Positions 1 through 9,516 of a DNA stretch of 34,115 nt are shown one piece after another (the first letter of the stretch is position 1; each line of letters begins with the position of its first letter). The translations under genes and the position numbers were made by a program. This stretch comes from Erysipelotrichaceae bacterium (GTDB lineage: Bacteria > Bacillota_I > Bacilli_A > Erysipelotrichales > Erysipelotrichaceae): contig JAQXZJ010000014.1 of assembly GCA_029227155.1 (NCBI GenBank), positions 1-34,115 of the forward strand, written 5' to 3'. The notes under the pieces are model-generated. The model did not search any database. It worked only from the letters and a program-made list of their open reading frames with translations, and was not told the origin of the DNA.

Positions 1-2
1 AA

Positions 3-110
3 GGATATGAGAATGCTGGATATGAAAAAGGTGTTTCTTATCTAAATATATGTTCTCAAGATATTATCATTGATGAATTGAATAAGATGCAAGAAGAATT
101 GGATGCATAA
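3..110 (+). CDS. C-terminal end of an unidentified CDS (partial, runs off left edge)
   Basis: Open frame from position 3 (GYENAGYEKGVSYLNICSQDIIIDELNKMQEELDA*) followed by a terminator-like hairpin at 119-147. Confidence 0.5.
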   Translation, partial: GYENAGYEKGVSYLNICSQDIIIDELNKMQEELDA

Positions 111-118
111 ATAGGAAG

Positions 119-147
119 GTGAGTATTCATTGAATATTCACTTTTTT
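119..147 (+). terminator. Rho-independent terminator after the partial CDS
   Basis: gtgagtattca / tgaatattcac stem followed by cttttttatt. Confidence 0.65.
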
Positions 148-224
148 ATTGGATATCAAGAGTTGTGATGGTAATCATCACAAAAATAGGGTAAAATGTA
201 CTAGCAGAAATAGAGGTGGAAGAA

Positions 225-2081
225 ATGGCAGAAGTGGTGGTAGTAGGTGCAGGCCATGCGGGTGTAGAAGCAGCGTTAGCTTGTGCAAGAAAAGGACATG
301 ATACCGTTTTATGCGTGATGAATCGAAAAATGATTGCGTCAATGCCATGTAATCCATCAATTGGTGGACCAGCTAAGGGCATTGTTGTAAGAGAAATTGA
401 TGCGCTTGGCGGGCAGATGGGAAAAACTGCAGATGAAACAGCGTTGCAGTTTAAAATGTTAAATACGACCAAAGGACCAGGGGTTCAGTCTTTACGGGTA
501 CAGTCGGATAAAGTGAAATATAGTGAAAAGATGCAAGAAATCTGTGCAAATCAAGAACATCTAACGATTCAAGAAGGGATCGTAGAAGAATTGTTATGTG
601 ATGATCACTCAATCTGTGGGGTGCGTTTTCAAGATGGCAGTGAGATTCATTGCCAAGTTGTGATATTAACAACGGGGACGTATATGTCTTCATCGGTGAT
701 GGTATCTGATCATGTTGTGGAAAGTGGTCCAGATGATCAACCTACCACACAACGGTTAAGCGAAAGCATTCGTTCATTAGGATTAAAAACATTCCGTTTA
801 AAAACAGGTACTCCTCCAAGAGTATTAACGGAATCCATTGATTTTTCTAAAACAAGTGAACAACCAGGTAGTCCTCAGCGGGTATGTTTCAGCTATGAAA
901 CGAAAGAAACATTACCGTATGACCAACAAGTCTTGTGTTATTTAACTTATACTACACCATTAACCCACCAATTGATTCGTGACAATTTACAACGGTCTAG
1001 TATGTATAGTGGAGTGGTAAAAGGGGTTGGTCCTAGATATTGTCCTTCCATTGAGGATAAATTGGTACGATTTGCGGATAAGGAAAGACATCAGTTGTTT
1101 TTAGAACCAGAATCATTGGAGATGGATACAACATATATTCAGGGATTTTCAACCTCCTTGCCTTATGAAATTCAAGAAGAGATGGTTCATTCATTACCGG
1201 GATTGGAACATGCAGTAATAAAAAAGTATGCGTATGCGATTGAATATGATGCGATTGATCCTTTGCAGTTATTACCGAGTTTACAAACAAAAGCAATCAA
1301 AGGACTCTTTTGTGCAGGACAGATTAATGGAACAAGTGGTTATGAAGAGGCAGCTGGTCAAGGATTGATGGCAGGTATTAATGCGTCTTTGTATTTAGAA
1401 GGAAAAGAACCACTCATTTTGAAACGAAATGAAGCGTATATTGGAGTAATGATTGATGATTTGGTTACCAAAGGAACAAAGGAACCGTATCGTTTATTGA
1501 CTTCAAGAGCAGAATATCGGTTATTGTTACGACATGATAATGCAGATCAGAGATTAACAGAATATGGATATCAGGTTGGGTTGATTTCTGAAGAACGCTA
1601 TCAGGCGTATCAAAAGAAAATGATACAAATTGAACAAATCAAACAGGAATTGAACCAATTACGATTTACAGCAAAAAGTAGTTGTAATTCCTATTTGATA
1701 GAATGTGGATATGAATCATTAAAAGACGGAGTAACTGCATACGAATTATTAAGACGTCCAAAATTAGAATTGATTCCCTTATTAAATGGAACAGAATTAG
1801 TGGTTGATCCAGATTTGGCACGTCAAATTGAGATTGAAGTGAAGTATGAAGGATATATTGAAAAAGCGAAGAAGGAAGCGGATCGCTTGATTCAAATGGA
1901 ACGGTTACGTTTGCCGGAGGATATTAATTATGAGGATGTAATTCATTTATCCTTAGAAGCAAGACAGAAGTTATCTTTGGTTCGTCCATTGAATGTTGGG
2001 CAGGCATCCCGTATTTCTGGGGTAAATCCTGCAGATATTGCAGTATTAGCGGTTTATTTACAACAAAGACATCAAAAATAA
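225..2081 (+). CDS. mnmG: tRNA uridine-5-carboxymethylaminomethyl(34) synthesis enzyme MnmG (GidA)
   Basis: VVVVGAGHAGVEAALACARKG FAD-binding N-terminus, MPCNPSIGGPAKGIVVREIDALGGQMG, TSRAEYRLLLRHDNADQRLT; ATG 225 has RBS gaggtgg (ORF track uses GTG 216). Confidence 0.97.
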   Translation: MAEVVVVGAGHAGVEAALACARKGHDTVLCVMNRKMIASMPCNPSIGGPAKGIVVREIDALGGQMGKTADETALQFKMLNTTKGPGVQSLRVQSDKVKYSEKMQEICANQEHLTIQEGIVEELLCDDHSICGVRFQDGSEIHCQVVILTTGTYMSSSVMVSDHVVESGPDDQPTTQRLSESIRSLGLKTFRLKTGTPPRVLTESIDFSKTSEQPGSPQRVCFSYETKETLPYDQQVLCYLTYTTPLTHQLIRDNLQRSSMYSGVVKGVGPRYCPSIEDKLVRFADKERHQLFLEPESLEMDTTYIQGFSTSLPYEIQEEMVHSLPGLEHAVIKKYAYAIEYDAIDPLQLLPSLQTKAIKGLFCAGQINGTSGYEEAAGQGLMAGINASLYLEGKEPLILKRNEAYIGVMIDDLVTKGTKEPYRLLTSRAEYRLLLRHDNADQRLTEYGYQVGLISEERYQAYQKKMIQIEQIKQELNQLRFTAKSSCNSYLIECGYESLKDGVTAYELLRRPKLELIPLLNGTELVVDPDLARQIEIEVKYEGYIEKAKKEADRLIQMERLRLPEDINYEDVIHLSLEARQKLSLVRPLNVGQASRISGVNPADIAVLAVYLQQRHQK

Positions 2082-2101
2082 AGAAGGAGGTGAGTGTGGA
2101 T

Positions 2102-3301
2102 ATGAAGAAAATAATCGTTGTATTATTGGTTCTCTGTTTGTGTGGATGTAGTAATTCTTGGGAACGGATTTTTGTGGATTTAACCTCTTCTAACAAAATT
2201 CAGGCTGTGTGGTTATCTTATGTAGATTATCAACAGATGTTACAAGGAAAAAGTGAAAGTGAATTTCATGAAAATGTTCAAACGATGATGACCAATTTAG
2301 AGTCGATTGGGATCAATTATATCTATGCTCATGCGTCTTTCTATACAGATGCGATTTATGAATCTGAGTATTATCCATGGAGCCGAATTGCTAGTGGTAA
2401 GATTGGGAAAGCGTTAGATTATGATCCATTGGAAATTATATTAAATGAAGCAGAACTGCGGAAAATTAAAGTAGAAGCATGGATCAATCCTTTGCGTTCA
2501 TTTACAGCGAAAGAGATGTTGGATGTTCCTGATCGTTATCCAGTGAAACAATGGTATTTAGATGCAAAATTGCGTGCGAAGAATCTGATGCTAGTGGATG
2601 GCGTCTATTATTTAAATCCTGGATCTGATGATGTTGTGGAACTGGTATCTAAGGTTGTAGAAGAACTTTGTGAACGCTATGATTTGAAAGGGGTTCATAT
2701 TGATGATTATTTCTATCCAACGGGGATTACTTCTTCTCATGATGAATTAACGTTTTTAGAGTATCAACAAACAAATCCAGATGTGAGTTTGGCGGATTAT
2801 CGTAGAAGTATGAGTGATCGATTGGTATCGACTCTTTATGCTACAGTGAAGCGTACGAATCATTCAATGGTGTTTTCAATTAGTCCAAGTGCAAATGTTG
2901 ATACGAACTATAATCAATTATATGCAGATGTTAGAAAGTGGAGCAATGAGAGAGGCTATTGTGATGTGATCATCCCTCAGATTTATTTTGGATTTGAAAA
3001 TAGTAATATGCCATTTGAAGAGGCAGTAGAACAATGGGGAGATATGGTAGGGAAACATGTCAGAATCGTATATGGTTTAGCTCCCTATAAGGTCGGGGAG
3101 GAAGATCGATATGCAGGGGAAGGTAAAACCGAATGGATTCAGAATGTGGATATTTTATCTCGTCAGGTGCAATTTGTGAAAAAACAGAAACGATATGATG
3201 GGGTGGCTTTTTTCCGTTATTATTCGATGTTTTATCCAAAAGCAGAAGTAAAACAACAAATGAAAATTGAATTATCAAAGTTAAAAGATGAATTGAAATA
3301 G
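2102..3301 (+). CDS. Secreted lipoprotein, family 10 glycosyl hydrolase-like (GHL10/DUF187, YngK-type)
   Basis: Signal peptide with lipobox (VLLVLCLCGCSN); QAVWLSYVDY, GINYIYAHASFYTDAIYESEYYPWS, KGVHIDDYFYPT motifs; start moved to ATG 2102. Confidence 0.8.
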   Translation: MKKIIVVLLVLCLCGCSNSWERIFVDLTSSNKIQAVWLSYVDYQQMLQGKSESEFHENVQTMMTNLESIGINYIYAHASFYTDAIYESEYYPWSRIASGKIGKALDYDPLEIILNEAELRKIKVEAWINPLRSFTAKEMLDVPDRYPVKQWYLDAKLRAKNLMLVDGVYYLNPGSDDVVELVSKVVEELCERYDLKGVHIDDYFYPTGITSSHDELTFLEYQQTNPDVSLADYRRSMSDRLVSTLYATVKRTNHSMVFSISPSANVDTNYNQLYADVRKWSNERGYCDVIIPQIYFGFENSNMPFEEAVEQWGDMVGKHVRIVYGLAPYKVGEEDRYAGEGKTEWIQNVDILSRQVQFVKKQKRYDGVAFFRYYSMFYPKAEVKQQMKIELSKLKDELK

Positions 3302-3325
3302 CTGGCAATTTGATTGCCAGTTTTT
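3302..3325 (+). terminator. Rho-independent terminator
   Basis: ctggcaat-ttg-attgccag followed by ttttta. Confidence 0.8.
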
Positions 3326-3344
3326 ATCAGAAAGGATGACTAAA

Positions 3345-5489
3345 ATGGATCATATCAAAGAAATAGCACAACAATTAAAAATCGATCAATCGCAAGTAAT
3401 GAATACGTTATCTTTACTTGAAGAAGGGAATACGGTTCCTTTTATTGCTCGATATCGAAAAGAAATGACTAAGGGTTTAGATGAAGAACAAATTCGTACG
3501 ATTCAAGAAGTGTATGAGTATGGCTTGAAGTTGGAAAAAAGAAAAGAAGATGTGTTGCGTATCATTGAAACACAAGGGAAACTTACAGCAGAGATTCGTG
3601 AACAAGTATTAGCTTGTGAAAAACTATCGGAAGTAGAAGATCTTTATCGTCCTTATCAACAAAAGAGAAAAACAAGCGCGACTGAGGCTGTTGCCAAAGG
3701 GTTAAAACCGCTTGCGGATTGGTTATTGAGCTTACCTGTAAAGGGTGATGTCATGGAGATGGCTCAATCATATTGTTCTGAGCAGGTAACTAGTGCTATG
3801 GAAGCACTTCAAGGGGCAAAGGATATCATTGCGGAACATGTGAGTGATGATGCGGAACTTCGTAAGAGAGTGCGTGCATCTATGGCGAATTATGGAGTGA
3901 TTCAAACCAAAGCAAAGAAAAACCATGAAGATGAAGAGAAAGTGTATCAGATGTATTATGATTATGAAGAAAAGATAAAATACATGGCACCTCATCGATT
4001 AATGGCTATTCAGCGTGCAGAAAATGAAAAAGTCATCAAAGTTTCGCTTGTATTTGATCAACAGTATCAGATTGATTGGGCAAAACGTCGTTATACAAAG
4101 AATCGAGAATCGATTGCGAATCCTTATATTTATGAAGCTGTTGAAGATGGCTGTAAACGTTTGGTTTTTCCATCAGTAGAAAATGAAGTTCGTAGAGAAC
4201 GATTGGATCAAGCACATGAGCAGTCGATTGATATCTTTGCGATGAATGTGGAAAAGTTATTACTACAAACTCCAATGAAGAATAAAATGATCATGGGTCT
4301 TGACCCTGCATTTCGAACAGGTTGTAAACTGGCTTTGATTGATGGAACAGGAAAATTGCTTGCGATTGATGTGATCTATCCACATGCACCAGTACATAAA
4401 ATAAAAGAAGCAGAAGAAACGATGATGCATTATTTGCGGCTGTATCCGATTGATATTATTGCGATTGGAAATGGAACAGCAAGTCGTGAATCAGAAGCAT
4501 TTGTAGCTAACTTAATTCGTAAATATCAATTAAATGTCGCCTATACGATGGTTTCAGAAGCAGGAGCATCGGTTTATTCAGCTAGCGAATTAGCAAAACG
4601 AGAATTCCCAGATCTGCATGTTGAACAAAGAAGCGCGGTTTCCATTGCTAGAAGAGTGTTAGATCCGTTGGCAGAATTGATTAAGATTGATCCAAAATCA
4701 ATAGGAGTAGGTCAGTATCAACATGATTTACCAGAAGCAAGATTAAGCGAACGCTTAGATTTTGTTGTTAGTAAAGCGGTAAATCGAGTGGGTGTCAATG
4801 TCAATACGGCTTCTCAACAATTGTTAAATCATATTTCTGGTTTAACAAATGCGAGTGCAAAGGCAATCGTTACTTATCGTAATGAGAAGGGATTATTTGC
4901 TAATCGTGAACAATTGAAACAAGTACCACGGCTTGGGGAAAAATCATATCAACAAGCAGTTGGTTTTTTAAGAATAGAAGATGGAGATCATCCATTCGAT
5001 CGTACATCGATTCACCCAGAAAGTTATCCAATTGCTTTACAAATGTTAAAGGATGCAGAGTTGAGTGAAAAACAACTAGGAACACCAGCATGTTTTGATG
5101 TGTTTGCGAATTGGGATGTAGAAGAAACTGCAAGCCATTATCAAGTGGATCGTTATACAGCTGAAGATATTTTAAACGCTTTGAAACAACCATTACGTGA
5201 TTATCGGGATACTTGTGTAGGTCCACTTTTGAAAAAAGATATATTAACTATGGATGACTTGAAAGAAGGAATGGAACTAGAAGGGGTTGTTCGTAATGTT
5301 GTTGATTTTGGGGCCTTTATTGATATCGGGTTAAAAAATGATGCACTGGTACATATTTCTAAAATGAGTACCTCTCGAATCAAACACCCAAGTGAAGTGG
5401 TACAAATTGGAGATATTTTAACTGTATGGATCGATACCATTGATCAGGCAAGAAAAAAAGTACAGCTTACTTTAGTGAAACCAAAATAA
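3345..5489 (+). CDS. tex: Tex family RNA-binding transcription accessory protein (S1 domain)
   Basis: NTVPFIARYRKEMTKGLDEEQIR, MGLDPAFRTGCKLALID, C-terminal S1 domain GVVRNVVDFGAFIDIGLKNDALVHIS. Confidence 0.95.
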   Translation: MDHIKEIAQQLKIDQSQVMNTLSLLEEGNTVPFIARYRKEMTKGLDEEQIRTIQEVYEYGLKLEKRKEDVLRIIETQGKLTAEIREQVLACEKLSEVEDLYRPYQQKRKTSATEAVAKGLKPLADWLLSLPVKGDVMEMAQSYCSEQVTSAMEALQGAKDIIAEHVSDDAELRKRVRASMANYGVIQTKAKKNHEDEEKVYQMYYDYEEKIKYMAPHRLMAIQRAENEKVIKVSLVFDQQYQIDWAKRRYTKNRESIANPYIYEAVEDGCKRLVFPSVENEVRRERLDQAHEQSIDIFAMNVEKLLLQTPMKNKMIMGLDPAFRTGCKLALIDGTGKLLAIDVIYPHAPVHKIKEAEETMMHYLRLYPIDIIAIGNGTASRESEAFVANLIRKYQLNVAYTMVSEAGASVYSASELAKREFPDLHVEQRSAVSIARRVLDPLAELIKIDPKSIGVGQYQHDLPEARLSERLDFVVSKAVNRVGVNVNTASQQLLNHISGLTNASAKAIVTYRNEKGLFANREQLKQVPRLGEKSYQQAVGFLRIEDGDHPFDRTSIHPESYPIALQMLKDAELSEKQLGTPACFDVFANWDVEETASHYQVDRYTAEDILNALKQPLRDYRDTCVGPLLKKDILTMDDLKEGMELEGVVRNVVDFGAFIDIGLKNDALVHISKMSTSRIKHPSEVVQIGDILTVWIDTIDQARKKVQLTLVKPK

Positions 5490-5520
5490 AACAAAGTGTT
5501 ATAAAGTAGAGGTGATTTTG

Positions 5521-6420
5521 ATGTATTTTCAAACATTTCAATTACCGAATGAATCACAGGAACATGATATTATCTGTTATTATGAAACACGGAATATCCA
5601 TACTTCTTACTATCCATTGGGTATTTTTCCACCAAAACAATTGAAACAGATTACATTTGAGCTGATTACGATTTTTTGTGGAGATAATGGATCAGGTAAA
5701 ACAACTTTGTTGAATGTGATTGCAGAACAATTGCAAGCAAGACGAAAAACAATCATTGATAAAGGTTCCTATTTTCACCATTATGTAGAGAGTTGTCATG
5801 CGAAGTGTGACAATGAGACTTTAAAAGAAATTAAGATGATTACCAGTGATGATGTCTTTGATTCGCTATCTGATATTCGTTCTTTTAATACCGAAGTGAA
5901 CCAAGAGAAAGAACTATTAAGTCAGCAATATCGAAAAGCAAAGTATCATGATCCAAATAAAAGATTTCAATCGTATAAGGAATTAAAAGATACTTGTGAT
6001 GCACGAAGACAAACGATGTCAAAATACATTCGAGGGCGTTTGAATTCTCAAACGATTCCTGAGTTTTCCAACGGGGAAACAGCATTAACCTTTTGGCAAC
6101 GAGAAATTAGAGAAGATGGTTTGTATTTATTAGATGAACCAGAGAATAGCTTATCAGCTGAAAATCAATTGCGATTGAAACAATATATTGAAGATTCGGT
6201 ACGTTTTTATCATTGCCAGTTTATCATTGCTACTCATTCTCCATTTTTGCTCAATTTAAAGCAAGCGAAAATCTATGATTTAGATGTAACTCCAGTAACT
6301 ACAAAAAACTGGACGGATGTTCAGAATGTGAAAGTTTATTATCAATTTTTTGCAGAGAAACAAAATGAGTTTGAAAAGAAAGAGGAAACAAACAATGGCA
6401 AAGTATCAAAAAGATTTTAA
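5521..6420 (+). CDS. AAA/ABC-type ATPase (AAA_21/RecF-like, single ATPase domain)
   Basis: Walker A FCGDNGSGKTTLLN; Walker B YLLDEPENSLSAENQ; H-loop-like IIATHSPFLL; ATG 5521 preferred over GTG 5512. Confidence 0.8.
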   Translation: MYFQTFQLPNESQEHDIICYYETRNIHTSYYPLGIFPPKQLKQITFELITIFCGDNGSGKTTLLNVIAEQLQARRKTIIDKGSYFHHYVESCHAKCDNETLKEIKMITSDDVFDSLSDIRSFNTEVNQEKELLSQQYRKAKYHDPNKRFQSYKELKDTCDARRQTMSKYIRGRLNSQTIPEFSNGETALTFWQREIREDGLYLLDEPENSLSAENQLRLKQYIEDSVRFYHCQFIIATHSPFLLNLKQAKIYDLDVTPVTTKNWTDVQNVKVYYQFFAEKQNEFEKKEETNNGKVSKRF

Positions 6421-6739
6421 GGGGAATTATGAGAATTTTATTTCATTTTTGATCCAGGATTTAAAAAGACAAAGTATGAGTGCAACATTAGAAGACCGTG
6501 TGGATTTGTGTGTCAATGATGTAAATGTTTGTACAATGGTTTTTGAACGTTATAGTATGACTGGGAAAAATCGTTGTAGCATGACAGTTACGGTGATCAA
6601 TCATCAGAACAACATTAATTGTACGGCAATTACATCAGGTGGTAGTCAGGGAGTATTTTTAAAAATCAATACCATAGGGGAAGAATCTTTTTTAGATACG
6701 ATCAGAACGTCTATTAAACATTATTTATTAAAGAATTAA
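6395..6739 (+). CDS. DUF6054-like small protein
   Basis: MAKYQKDFKGNYENFISFL...SATLEDRVDL...VFERYSMTGKNRCSMTVTVI...ITSGGSQGVFLKINTIGEESFLDTI resembles remembered DUF6054 members; overlaps the upstream ATPase by 26 bp. Confidence 0.65.
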   Translation: MAKYQKDFKGNYENFISFLIQDLKRQSMSATLEDRVDLCVNDVNVCTMVFERYSMTGKNRCSMTVTVINHQNNINCTAITSGGSQGVFLKINTIGEESFLDTIRTSIKHYLLKN

Positions 6740-6749
6740 ATCAGAAGAA

Positions 6750-7403
6750 TTGGCAGATACTATCGATGAGGTGATCGATGTGTTTGTGTATCAGAAAAAT
6801 GATAATGATGTAGTATATGAAATAGCAGTGAATGGAAAGATGTATCTCTATTTATTATCGAAAGCTTATGATCAACAGTTCCGATTAGGGAAGTGGTGTT
6901 TTCATTTGTCGTTTCAACTAGGAAATGAAACAGATGCACAACTAATGAAGGAACATAGTGCAAGATGGTTTACATTGACAGAACGAATTGGAATAGCGAT
7001 TCGAAGATTGCAGGGACAAACGGTTCATTGTGTAGATGTAATCGATCGAGAGAATCCAGATGTGGATGATGTTGCGATTGCGAGTAGTTTACAGAAAACT
7101 ATTGTAGAAATAGAGTTGCCAGATGAATATTGTGGAGCATTATTGTTGTTTCGAAAACAAACCGAAATTCAAATAACAGTTTTACAAGAAGTAGAAACAG
7201 AAGATGCGAAATTAAAACAGTTTTTTGATGAAATGATATGTGAAATGAAACAATTGTTAAAAGACTACCAAAGAATTTTAGAGGAAATGGATCACGATGG
7301 TCAACGTATGTTTAGTGATAATGATGATAGTGAACGAGCATGGGCTTTGGATAATGGAAATTATTTTGATCCGAATATTCCTATTATGTATGACATTGAA
7401 TAG
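6750..7403 (+). CDS. Hypothetical protein (start uncertain: TTG 6750 or an internal start)
   Basis: Long ORF in the tex-ATPase-DUF6054 cluster, ends at a terminator overlapping its stop codon. Confidence 0.65.
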   Translation: MADTIDEVIDVFVYQKNDNDVVYEIAVNGKMYLYLLSKAYDQQFRLGKWCFHLSFQLGNETDAQLMKEHSARWFTLTERIGIAIRRLQGQTVHCVDVIDRENPDVDDVAIASSLQKTIVEIELPDEYCGALLLFRKQTEIQITVLQEVETEDAKLKQFFDEMICEMKQLLKDYQRILEEMDHDGQRMFSDNDDSERAWALDNGNYFDPNIPIMYDIE

Positions 7404-7427
7404 ACACAGTAGAATGTGTCTATTTTT
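7401..7427 (+). terminator. Rho-independent terminator overlapping the upstream stop codon
   Basis: tagacaca-gtagaa-tgtgtcta followed by ttttt. Confidence 0.8.
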
Positions 7428-7483
7428 CTTTTTCATGGGAACTTTCTTTATTTCGTGTTATGATATAACAAAGGAGTCAAACT

Positions 7484-7975
7484 ATGTTCAATCAAAAAGA
7501 AACTGTACTGTATAAAGGAAAGTTGTGCGAAGTGGTTGGAATTGAAGAAAGTATCAAGTGGGGTCAGTGTTATCATCTGAAGACAATATATGAGAAAAGC
7601 CCATGGACAATCCAAGTCCCATATGAGAATGCATTTCAGAATATTCGAAAGTTGCCTACCAAAGATGAAGTAAATCGAGCGTTGGTAGAGGCGATGTATG
7701 TGGATTCTATGGTAATTGAGCGAAATTCGGTGGATCGGATCTGTAAACCTTTGTTAGATTCTCATGTTGTTAGGGATTGGTTGATATTGTTGCGTGAGTT
7801 ATTGAATCATCAAGCAGTGGTAGAAGCGACAGGAAAGAAATTCTTGTTGAAGGAACAGGATTATTTGAATCGTGTTTCGGAACAATTAATTCCGTTATAT
7901 TCTTATGTTTTAGATATGAATGAAGAGGATACAAGAATTTTGTTATTTGAAACGTTTATGGATGCTTGTATATAA
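7484..7975 (+). CDS. CarD/CdnL-like protein (tentative)
   Basis: N-terminal VLYKGKLCEVVGIEESIKWGQCYHLKTIYEKSPWTIQVPYENAFQNIRKLPTKDEV resembles a CarD-type RNAP-interacting domain, followed by a helical C-terminus; RBS aaggag. Confidence 0.45.
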   Translation: MFNQKETVLYKGKLCEVVGIEESIKWGQCYHLKTIYEKSPWTIQVPYENAFQNIRKLPTKDEVNRALVEAMYVDSMVIERNSVDRICKPLLDSHVVRDWLILLRELLNHQAVVEATGKKFLLKEQDYLNRVSEQLIPLYSYVLDMNEEDTRILLFETFMDACI

Positions 7976-7992
7976 AAAGTGGGGGGATTTTG

Positions 7993-9267
7993 ATGAAGTA
8001 TGTATTAACACATTTGAATGTATTAGAAAAGGAACAATTTGTACAAGATCGAAATGTGTATATAGAAGATGGAAAGATCGTACAGATTACAGATGGAAAC
8101 GCGGATGTGTCAGGATGGACGGTGTATGACTGTAAGGGAAAATATGGGATGCCTGGTTTGATTAATATGCATGCCCATTTGTTTGGTAGTGGGAAGCCTA
8201 GTAAGGTACTGGGTGGTGGCTCATTACAAAAAGCGGTGATCCGTTTGGCAAGCACAAAGCTAGGACACAGAATTGTAGATGCAATGATGGAAGCGAATGT
8301 GAAACAAGCCTTATTCAGTGGCTGTACGACAGTGCGTAGTATGGGAGATTTCTTTTATCGTGATGTAATACTAAGGGATCGGATTGAAAAAGGTGAAGTG
8401 GATGGCCCAAGATTATTGGTGTCAGGTCCGGCAATTACTGTGAGTGGAGGCCATGGAGATGGTACCTTTGCGATCACGGGAAATACTGTTGATGAATTAA
8501 AAGAACGTGTGCTACAAAATCAGAAACAAGGAGTCGATTGGATCAAAATCTGTATTACTGGTGGAGTTATGGACGCAAAGGTTAAGGGTGAACCTGGAGA
8601 GTTGAAGATGAATTTACAGCAAGCAAAAGCTGTCTGTGATATGGCGCATTCGCTTGGATATCGTGTCGCAAGTCACACAGAGAGCCCAGAAGGAATGAAG
8701 GTTGCGATACAGGCTAAAGTTGATACGATTGAACATGGAAGTTTAATGGATGATGAAGACATCAAACAGTGTTTAGAACAAGGATCTTCTTTAATCTGTA
8801 CCATTTCCCCAGCATTGCCATTGGCTGAATTTCCTTCTCAATTAACAAAGTTAAATGATTTGTGTGTTTATAATTCAAGAGTGGTATTGGATCAAATGAT
8901 CGCAGGTAGTCAAAAAGCCCTACAAAGTGGTATTGCAGTAGGATTAGGAACGGATTGTAGTTGCCCATTTTCAACTCCTTATAACATGTGGCGTGAACTC
9001 TATTATGCGACTAAGTATTTAGGAGTATCTAATGCTCAAGCAATTGCGATGGCAACTATTGAAAATGCTAAAATTTTACATCTTGAAGATCATATTGGTA
9101 GCATCGAATACGGAAAAGATGCTGATATATTGGTGTTAGAAAACGATCCACTACAAGATATTCGAGCACTTGAGAAATTAGATATGGTTATTTCACGAGG
9201 TAAAATTTATGAGCATCCAGCTGTTAAAAAGGCGATGGAACTAGAGAAATACTTAGATATATTATAA
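7993..9267 (+). CDS. Amidohydrolase family protein (imidazolonepropionase/prolidase-like)
   Basis: GMPGLINMHAHLFG, WIKICITGG, SHTES, IEHGSLMDD, GLGTDCSCP metal/catalytic motifs; RBS gggggg before ATG 7993. Confidence 0.9.
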   Translation: MKYVLTHLNVLEKEQFVQDRNVYIEDGKIVQITDGNADVSGWTVYDCKGKYGMPGLINMHAHLFGSGKPSKVLGGGSLQKAVIRLASTKLGHRIVDAMMEANVKQALFSGCTTVRSMGDFFYRDVILRDRIEKGEVDGPRLLVSGPAITVSGGHGDGTFAITGNTVDELKERVLQNQKQGVDWIKICITGGVMDAKVKGEPGELKMNLQQAKAVCDMAHSLGYRVASHTESPEGMKVAIQAKVDTIEHGSLMDDEDIKQCLEQGSSLICTISPALPLAEFPSQLTKLNDLCVYNSRVVLDQMIAGSQKALQSGIAVGLGTDCSCPFSTPYNMWRELYYATKYLGVSNAQAIAMATIENAKILHLEDHIGSIEYGKDADILVLENDPLQDIRALEKLDMVISRGKIYEHPAVKKAMELEKYLDIL

Positions 9268-9284
9268 AAGTCAGCATTGTAATG

Positions 9285-9304
9285 TGTCCCCAAAGTCAAG
9301 GACA
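9285..9304. repeat. Candidate terminal repeat of an IS3/IS150-type element
   Basis: TGTCCCCAAAGTCAAGGACA resembles the general shape of IS150-type ends (TGT...CCCC.AAAGT...GACA); no clean inverted partner found at the other side. Confidence 0.35.
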
Positions 9305-9321
9305 TAAATAAAAAGACGTAA

Positions 9322-9350
9322 GGATAGAAATGTAAAGTTTCTATCCTTTT
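9322..9350 (+). terminator. Terminator-like hairpin after amidohydrolase
   Basis: ggatagaaa-tgtaaag-tttctatcc followed by tttt. Confidence 0.65.
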
Positions 9351-9377
9351 CTTATATTTAAGCAATAGATTTGTTTG

Positions 9378-9486
9378 TTTCGTGTATCGCCGCTTACAAC
9401 TTATACATGAAGACGCACGAAAAGCAAGGGCACATAGTGTTAATTTACCCTTGCTGTTTGTGCAAATAATATAGCGATACATGAAA
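9378..9486. repeat. Nested long inverted repeat / potential structured RNA or MITE-like core
   Basis: Outer arms tttcgtgtatcgc (9378-9390) / gcgatacatgaaa (9474-9486); inner arms gcacgaaaagcaaggg (9415-9430) / cccttgctgtttgtgc (9448-9463). Confidence 0.6.
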
Positions 9487-9516
9487 TGTATTATATTGTT
9501 TCCGGTTGAGCCAATT

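Noticed and set aside
146-472. Antisense ORFs throughout the window (146-472, 451-693, 1033-1296, 1924-2196, 3768-3995, 4900-5226, 18992-19282, 33031-33255 and similar)
   Set aside because: They lie antisense to well-recognised genes, have no RBS evidence, and have non-protein-like compositions.
7297-7515. Plus-strand 72-aa ORF across the terminator between 7403 and 7484
   Set aside because: Out of frame with both flanking genes and spans a strong terminator.
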